Part shown: positions 5,195-9,491 of the stretch, in pieces | Layout: each line of letters starts with the position of its first letter | Position numbering within the stretch: position 1 is the stretch's first letter | Assembly: GCA_003487005.1 (NCBI GenBank) | Contig: DNFG01000069.1 | Coordinates: 1 to 9,491 of the forward strand | Length of the DNA: 9,491 bases | Direction: 5' to 3' | Origin: Bryobacterales bacterium | GTDB lineage: Bacteria; Acidobacteriota; Terriglobia; Bryobacterales; Bryobacteraceae | The notes under the pieces: generated by a model | Told to the model about the DNA's origin: nothing | Seen by the model: only the letters and a program-made list of their open reading frames with translations | Database searches by the model: none | Translations under genes and position numbers: made by a program

Positions 5195-7059
5195 GTTCGC
5201 TGTTTGATACTCCCCCCGCCCGCGCGGCCCGCGTCTTGCTCGGCTTCGTTCTGCTGTCCTTCCAACTGCTCATCATTGTCAACCCGCAGATGCCCATGGT
5301 TGAGCGGCCCCTCCACCTGATGATGACCACTGCACTCGCCTTCCTTTGGTCCCCGCTCAAGCTTCCCATGGGCTGGCGGGGTATGGTCGTCAACGCCGTG
5401 GACCTCCTCATCCTCGCAGCCATCGCCGCCTCCACGGCCTATTACATGATCTCTCTGAAGCGCCTCTCCGAGAGGATGGAGATGGTGGATCCGGTTCTCA
5501 CCCACGACATCGCCTTCGGTATCCTCTTCACCCTCGTCCTGCTTGAAGGCGTCCGCCGCACTGTGGGATGGTCGCTTCTTGGGGTGCTTCTCGTCTTCCT
5601 CGCCTACGCCTGGGCGGGACCGTGGATGCCCGGCTGGCTCAACTTCTCCGGTTTCACCCTCGACGCAGTCGTCGAAATGCTCACCATGTCGCTGAATGGC
5701 ATCCTCGGCATCACCACCGAGACGTCGGTCCAGTTCGTCTTCTACTTCGTCATGTTCGGCGCCGTCTACTCCGCCGTCGGCGGAGGGCAGCTCTTCATCG
5801 ACATTGGTCTTCGCCTCAGCGGCCGCTTCCAGGGTGGCGCGGCGAAAGCGGCCGTCATCTCCAGCAGCCTCATGGGCACCATCAGCGGCAGCGCCGTCGC
5901 GAATGTCGCAGCCACCGGCGTGTTCACCGTCCCTCTTATGCGCAAGGCAGGCTATTCGGCCGAACGTTCCGCAGCCATCGTCGCCATCGCCTCGACCGGG
6001 GGACAGCTGATGCCCCCCGTCATGGGCGTTGCCGCTTTCGTCGTCGCCGAGATCCTCCAGGTCGACTACATCAGAATCGCCATCGCCGGCCTCATTCCTG
6101 CCCTCTCCTTCTACCTTGCTCTACTCATGATGATTGACCTGAACGCTCGCAAGACCGGCGTTGGCACCCTGCCTGCGGGTGAAGCTGCAATTCACTCGCC
6201 CATCCTGCCGCGTATCTACCTGCTAACTCCGCCTCTCCTGCTTGTCATTTTGCTTGTCGTCGGCTTCTCCGCCACGCTTTGCGCCGTCTATGCGACCGCC
6301 AGCGCCGTTGCGGTCTCCTTCTTCAGTTCAAAGACCCGCATGGGCCTTCGCCAGTTCATCACCACCGTCGCCGACGGCGCCAAACAGGCCAGTCAGGTCG
6401 CCGTGCCGATCGCCGCCATTGGCATTATCATCGCCATCGCCATCCAGTCCAACCTCGCCCTCAAGTTTTCCACCAAACTGATTGGCTCCAGCGACGGCAG
6501 CTCCATCGGCGCCATGCTGCTCATCATCGTCGGCTGCATCATCATGGGCATGGGGCTACCCACGGTCGCTGCCTACATCATCGGTGCGGTACTCTTCGTG
6601 CCAGCCCTTCTCCAGTTGGGTATCACCCCTCTCGCTGCCCACTTCTTCGTAATGTACTACTGCGTCCTTTCGATGGTCACGCCACCAGTCGCCCTCGCCA
6701 GCTACGCATCCGCCGGGCTCGCTGGCGCGCACACCATGCGGACCTCCATGCTCGCCTTTCGCATGAGCTTCGTCTGTTTCCTCATCCCCTTCGCCTTCGT
6801 CTTCGATCCCCGGCTTCTCGCCCAAGGCCAGAGTTGGTGGACCCTCGCCGCGTTCCTCTCCATGCTGCTCGCGACTGCCGCCTGGGCCGTCTCGCTCGCG
6901 GGCTATTTCTGCCGTCCGCTCGGTTGGCTCTTCCGTCTCTTGTTCGGCGCAGCCGCCGTCGGAGTGATCCTCTCGCCCACGGGCACTGCCTGGTGGTGGT
7001 ATTCCCTCGCCGCACTCGGCGCGATCTCCGCTGCCGCCTGGCTCACCCGTAGGAGATGA
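5191..7059 (+). CDS. TRAP transporter permease, fused small (Q) and large (M) subunits
   Basis: A 622-residue integral membrane protein. The GTG start overlaps the upstream TGA (GTGA at 5191-5194), with a weak AAAAGGG at 5178-5184. Hydrophobic segments run along most of the length, about 14-16 by eye. The N-terminal four-helix region (about 13-145) corresponds to the small DctQ-like part. The DctM-like large domain (about 160-540) shows SGSAVANVAATG at 232-243, STGGQLMPPVMG at 268-279, GMGLPTVAAY at 453-462 and TPPVALASYASAGLAG at 497-512. These are the conserved inverted-repeat motifs that form the Na+ and substrate sites. About 70 additional hydrophobic residues (550-620) follow. Fused QM permeases are the rule for TAXI systems, and the partner is the adjacent binding protein. 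It drives uptake with an ion gradient, not ATP. The solute is unknown. Confidence 0.95.
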   Translation: MSSLFDTPPARAARVLLGFVLLSFQLLIIVNPQMPMVERPLHLMMTTALAFLWSPLKLPMGWRGMVVNAVDLLILAAIAASTAYYMISLKRLSERMEMVDPVLTHDIAFGILFTLVLLEGVRRTVGWSLLGVLLVFLAYAWAGPWMPGWLNFSGFTLDAVVEMLTMSLNGILGITTETSVQFVFYFVMFGAVYSAVGGGQLFIDIGLRLSGRFQGGAAKAAVISSSLMGTISGSAVANVAATGVFTVPLMRKAGYSAERSAAIVAIASTGGQLMPPVMGVAAFVVAEILQVDYIRIAIAGLIPALSFYLALLMMIDLNARKTGVGTLPAGEAAIHSPILPRIYLLTPPLLLVILLVVGFSATLCAVYATASAVAVSFFSSKTRMGLRQFITTVADGAKQASQVAVPIAAIGIIIAIAIQSNLALKFSTKLIGSSDGSSIGAMLLIIVGCIIMGMGLPTVAAYIIGAVLFVPALLQLGITPLAAHFFVMYYCVLSMVTPPVALASYASAGLAGAHTMRTSMLAFRMSFVCFLIPFAFVFDPRLLAQGQSWWTLAAFLSMLLATAAWAVSLAGYFCRPLGWLFRLLFGAAAVGVILSPTGTAWWWYSLAALGAISAAAWLTRRR

Positions 7060-7064
7060 CGCCC

Positions 7065-7958
7065 CTACAATCCCGCTTCGATCCGCCTCAGGTACTCAGC
7101 GGCTCTCCGTGCCACCACCTCTCCCGATGGTTCAAAGTGGAACACCTCCACCGACACCCACCCCGGATACTCGACTTCTCGCAGCGACTGCAGCACCTGC
7201 GCGAAGTTGTAATCCCCTTCGCCCGGACGCCGCCCGTCCATCTCGTTCACGTGTACATGCCGGATGCGCGTGGCATACCGCCGGATCAAGACCCCGGCGG
7301 GCTCCGACTCGCCTGCCGTGTTGTGCGTATCGAATAGCGTCTGGACCGCCGGATGCCCGATACTGTCCACCATCGCCACCGTCTCCGCCATCGTCGTCAG
7401 CACGTTCGACAGGTGCGGCGCCAGCGTCTCCGGCAATAGCGTCACGCCGCGCTCCGCCGCATGGGGCGCCAACGCAGCGAGACCGTCCCGGATCCGGCGT
7501 ACCGCCTCGTCCCGCGTCACACCCTCGATCGCGTCCCGCTGTCTGCTCGACCCAAGCACCATCCCCCCACCGCCCAGGTCCCCGCACAGGTCGATCAGCC
7601 GCCGGAAGTAAGTCCAGCTTCTCTCGCGCACGCCCGCATCCGGCGTCGTAATGTGCAATCCCGGCGGTGCGGCCAGCAGATTGTGGAGGCCCACGAACTC
7701 CAGCCCCTCGTCCGCCATTGCACGGCGCAGCTCGGCGCGCGCTTCCTCCGTCAACGCCGCCGGATCATTCCCGAGCGTGGCCGGCCCAATCTCCAATCCC
7801 TTGTACCCCGTCCGCGCAGCCAGGCGGCAAGCTTCCGCGAAACCGGCGCCGTGAAACGTGTTGTTACAGACAGCCAGCTTCATGCCCCTCCAACCCCCGC
7901 GTCTTGCGCATGCCGCCCCCGCGAGCCCCAGTAGCATCTCGCGTCGTCCCTGCTTCAT
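7065..7958 (-). CDS. Sugar phosphate isomerase/epimerase (xylose isomerase-like TIM barrel)
   Basis: A 297-residue protein of the AP_endonuc_2/xylose-isomerase-like superfamily. The barrel begins at MKLAVCNNTFHG (residue 26). Probable metal ligands follow the family order: E177 (LLPETL), D210 and H212 (LFDTHN), H236 (HVHVNEMDGR) and E271 (SVEVFHF). GEGDYNF at 247-252 is typical of hydroxypyruvate isomerase and inosose dehydratase relatives. The start at 7958 is chosen because ATG and the upstream TGA share ATGA (7955-7958), a coupled start, and because the leader GRREMLLGLAGAACA resembles a short Tat signal with an AxA site. An alternative start at 7883 has GGAGG 3 bases upstream and would give a 272-residue cytoplasmic enzyme. 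It likely isomerises or epimerises a keto-sugar. It is the last gene of a minus-strand operon and converges on the TRAP permease with a 5-base gap. Confidence 0.9.
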   Translation of the reverse strand: MKQGRREMLLGLAGAACARRGGWRGMKLAVCNNTFHGAGFAEACRLAARTGYKGLEIGPATLGNDPAALTEEARAELRRAMADEGLEFVGLHNLLAAPPGLHITTPDAGVRERSWTYFRRLIDLCGDLGGGGMVLGSSRQRDAIEGVTRDEAVRRIRDGLAALAPHAAERGVTLLPETLAPHLSNVLTTMAETVAMVDSIGHPAVQTLFDTHNTAGESEPAGVLIRRYATRIRHVHVNEMDGRRPGEGDYNFAQVLQSLREVEYPGWVSVEVFHFEPSGEVVARRAAEYLRRIEAGL

Positions 7959-9007
7959 AGCCGGAACAGCCGCCGCGCGTTCGATGTGAAGATCTTCGTC
8001 TCCGTGGCCGCGGGCAGCTGTAGGCTCTTCACCAGACCGGTAATTGTCCTCGGGTCTACCCACGGATGGTCACTCGCATACAACACACGGTCCTCCCCGG
8101 CGAAATCGATCCCGTACCGGATCGCCAGCGCAATGGGCGATACTGTGTCCAGCCACACCTGCTTCAGATACTCGCTTGGCGGGCGGCGTATGTTCTCCGC
8201 GCCCCGCTTCAGCACCTGCGTCTGGTGGTCGAGCCGCCCAATCAGGTAGGGCAGCGTTCCGCCCACATGCGGGCACACGAGCTTCAGTCCCGGAATCTGG
8301 TCCAACACGCCTGCCAGGATCAGTCTCGCCAGCGCGATCGTCGTGTCGAACATCAGCCCGAGCCCCGCCGCCATCGTGTACCCCTTGGTCGCCTCGTAGG
8401 TCATCGGATACGCCGGATGCAGCAGCACCGGCAGGTCCAGCCTCGCCGCCTGCTCGAACATCGGTCGGAACTGCGGCTCATCCGGCCACTTGCCCGCCAG
8501 ATTCGAGTACAACAGAATCCCCTTCATGCCCAGTTGGCCTGCGCACCTCTCCATTTCCTTCAGCGACTCGTTCATGTCCTGCAATGGCAGCACCATCAAC
8601 CCGAAGAAGCGTCCCGGATACTTCCGTGCAATCCCGGCAACGAAGTCGTTCACCAGCCGTGCCACCGCCGGACCGTCGGCGCCGAATAGCTCCGGTCCAG
8701 GATCGTTGATGCTGAGGCCCGTCATCGCGATACCGGCCTCGTCCATGTCGCGAACCTTTGCCTCGGCGTCAGTATGCTTTGGCTGCAGCCGCCTCACCCA
8801 GTCGCCCACCACCACGATCGTCCCGCCGTCCTGATGCCGCACATAGGGCGGGTTCTTGCGTTTCTCCATTAACCGGATCAGTTCAGGCACGAAGATGTGG
8901 CTCTGGCAATCGATCTTGCCACTGTCGGCCGGCTGCATTCCGCTCATCGTTGATCCCAGGCCAGCGCCCAACGCTGCCGACTGAATGAATCCACGTCGAT
9001 TCCTCAT
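7955..9007 (-). CDS. Amidohydrolase family protein (Amidohydro_2, ACMSD/resorcylate decarboxylase-like)
   Basis: A 350-residue protein of the metal-dependent Amidohydro_2 family, which includes decarboxylases such as ACMSD and gamma-resorcylate decarboxylase and lactone hydrolases. The start at 9007 gives NRRGFIQSAALGAGLG, a recognisable Tat-type leader, and leaves a 7-base gap to the upstream gene. A start at 9064 would overlap that gene by 50 bases and put non-signal sequence in front of the twin arginines. Metal-site candidates are H37 (IDCQSHIF), H197 (LLHPAYP), H247 (CPHVGG) and D313 (YASDHPW). The first His of the usual HxH is Gln35, codon CAG at 8905-8903. Such proteins hydrolyse or decarboxylate cyclic acids or lactones. 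It may be exported. It is translationally coupled to the downstream isomerase through ATGA. Confidence 0.9.
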   Translation of the reverse strand: MRNRRGFIQSAALGAGLGSTMSGMQPADSGKIDCQSHIFVPELIRLMEKRKNPPYVRHQDGGTIVVVGDWVRRLQPKHTDAEAKVRDMDEAGIAMTGLSINDPGPELFGADGPAVARLVNDFVAGIARKYPGRFFGLMVLPLQDMNESLKEMERCAGQLGMKGILLYSNLAGKWPDEPQFRPMFEQAARLDLPVLLHPAYPMTYEATKGYTMAAGLGLMFDTTIALARLILAGVLDQIPGLKLVCPHVGGTLPYLIGRLDHQTQVLKRGAENIRRPPSEYLKQVWLDTVSPIALAIRYGIDFAGEDRVLYASDHPWVDPRTITGLVKSLQLPAATETKIFTSNARRLFRL

Positions 9008-9014
9008 CGCTGTT

Positions 9015-9476
9015 CTACATCCCAGAAGCTTCGATGATGCACTCTTGCACCACCAGATCTTCATGTGGCGTCACCAGTAGTGGCGCCTCGCCCCGGATTG
9101 CCCGGGCGAACTCGACAAAGTCGTCGGCGAACCTCTGGTACTTCGGCAGTTCCACTGCCTGCACTCCCTTGTGATACGGCCCTGCCGCCTTGTGCAGGTC
9201 CACCGTCAGCCGCGGCGGCTCGATCGGCGACATCGTTGCCGTTCCGTTGCTGCCACTCACCACAAAACTCCGGTAGCGGCTCCCGCTCGGGTCAAGTGCC
9301 GAGCCGATCACCACGCCAAGAGCACGAGGAAACTCGAACACCGCGATCGTGTTGTCGGTCAGATTATCCGGGAACGCGCCGTGCTTCTTAAGGAACGGTG
9401 TGATCCGGTCTGGGCGCCCCATCAGCAGCACCATCTGGTCGATGATATGCGATCCCAGCTCAAACATCTGTCCTCC
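9015..9476 (-). CDS. Gfo/Idh/MocA family oxidoreductase, C-terminal fragment cut by the contig end
   Basis: Only the last 153 residues are present, ending at TAG 9017-9015. The fragment begins GGQMFELGSHIIDQMVLLMG, which matches the start of the second half of the Gfo/Idh/MocA C-terminal domain (GG.l.d.G.H.iD...ll.G) including its conserved His. The ATG at 9467 is therefore internal, and the Rossmann domain with EKP lies beyond the window. The rest is a beta-sheet domain (NTIAVFEFPRALGVVIG, RSFVVSGSNGTATM) and a closing helix region with FVEFARAIRGEAPLLVTPHEDL, the usual family tail. It is the most upstream visible gene of the minus-strand operon, 7 bases before the amidohydrolase. The real sequence ends at 9476; bases beyond that are adapter and should not be translated. 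Confidence 0.88.
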   Translation of the reverse strand, partial: GGQMFELGSHIIDQMVLLMGRPDRITPFLKKHGAFPDNLTDNTIAVFEFPRALGVVIGSALDPSGSRYRSFVVSGSNGTATMSPIEPPRLTVDLHKAAGPYHKGVQAVELPKYQRFADDFVEFARAIRGEAPLLVTPHEDLVVQECIIEASGM

Positions 9477-9491
9477 AGATCGGAAGAGCGT
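9477..9491. other. Residual Illumina adapter at the contig end
   Basis: The last 15 bases, AGATCGGAAGAGCGT, equal the start of the Illumina TruSeq read-2 adapter (common stem AGATCGGAAGAGC followed by GT). A 15-base match located exactly at the end of the sequence is very unlikely by chance. It is a library artefact, not genomic DNA. No adapter is visible at the left end. Confidence 0.95.

Noticed and set aside
5568..7052. Long out-of-frame plus-strand reading frames (5568-6137 and 6279-7052) within the permease gene
   Set aside because: They are Arg/His/Pro-rich translations of a GC-rich membrane protein gene in the wrong frame.
7959..8063. 35-residue extension of the isomerase from the ATG at 8063
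   Set aside because: It overlaps the amidohydrolase by more than 100 bases with no family resemblance; ATGA coupling at 7955-7958 explains the start better.
9008..9064. 19-residue extension of the amidohydrolase from the ATG at 9064
   Set aside because: It would overlap the upstream gene by 50 bases and place non-signal sequence ahead of a good Tat leader that begins at 9007.
1..9491. RNA genes, CRISPR arrays, insertion sequences, defence or toxin-antitoxin systems
   Set aside because: I found no repeat-spacer pattern, transposase motif, terminal inverted repeat, tRNA-like cloverleaf or rRNA signature; coding genes fill almost all of the window.

Overview
The window reads as a nearly fully coding stretch of a GC-rich bacterial chromosome, most likely an assembled contig from a draft genome or metagenome. 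By eye GC is around 60% or more, and most third codon positions are C or G. The gene mix is a Tat-exported Gfo/Idh/MocA oxidoreductase, an Amidohydro_2 protein, a xylose-isomerase-like TIM barrel with an N-terminal twin-arginine stretch, and a TAXI-type TRAP transporter. It resembles soil Acidobacteriota of the Bryobacterales/Solibacter kind; this is inference from gene style, with no rRNA or marker gene to confirm it. Both ends cut through genes. The last 15 bases (9477-9491) match the start of the Illumina TruSeq adapter, so the right edge is a contig end carrying untrimmed adapter.

Layout, left to right. (1) Plus strand: a 5'-truncated gene of unrecognised family (2-853), then a beta-hydroxyacid dehydrogenase-family NAD(P) oxidoreductase (877-1740). 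(2) Minus strand: a Tat-exported Gfo/Idh/MocA oxidoreductase (1737-3011) whose stop codon overlaps the stop of the previous gene. (3) A 215-base divergent intergenic region (3012-3226), the only substantial non-coding DNA, with one candidate promoter facing each way and a tandem 10-bp repeat. (4) A tight plus-strand operon: DHDPS/N-acetylneuraminate-lyase family protein (3227-4180), TAXI solute-binding lipoprotein (4190-5194) and fused TRAP permease (5191-7059). (5) A minus-strand operon that converges on it with a 5-base gap, in transcription order: a truncated Gfo/Idh/MocA protein (9476-9015), an Amidohydro_2 protein (9007-7955) and a sugar phosphate isomerase/epimerase (7958-7065).

Taken together the locus looks like a small-molecule acquisition and catabolism module, plausibly for a sugar acid or related carbohydrate. 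A TRAP importer sits in one operon with a 2-keto-acid lyase/dehydratase-family enzyme, flanked by two or three oxidoreductases, an isomerase and an amidohydrolase. Several enzymes carry Tat-like N-termini, suggesting some chemistry happens in the periplasm before import. The substrate cannot be named from sequence. I see no regulator gene, RNA gene, mobile element, CRISPR array or defence system, and no clearly unprecedented system. The points most worth a second look are the adapter at the right end, the transporter-aldolase pairing, the HxH-to-QxH change in the amidohydrolase, and the convergent gene pairs with no room for terminators.
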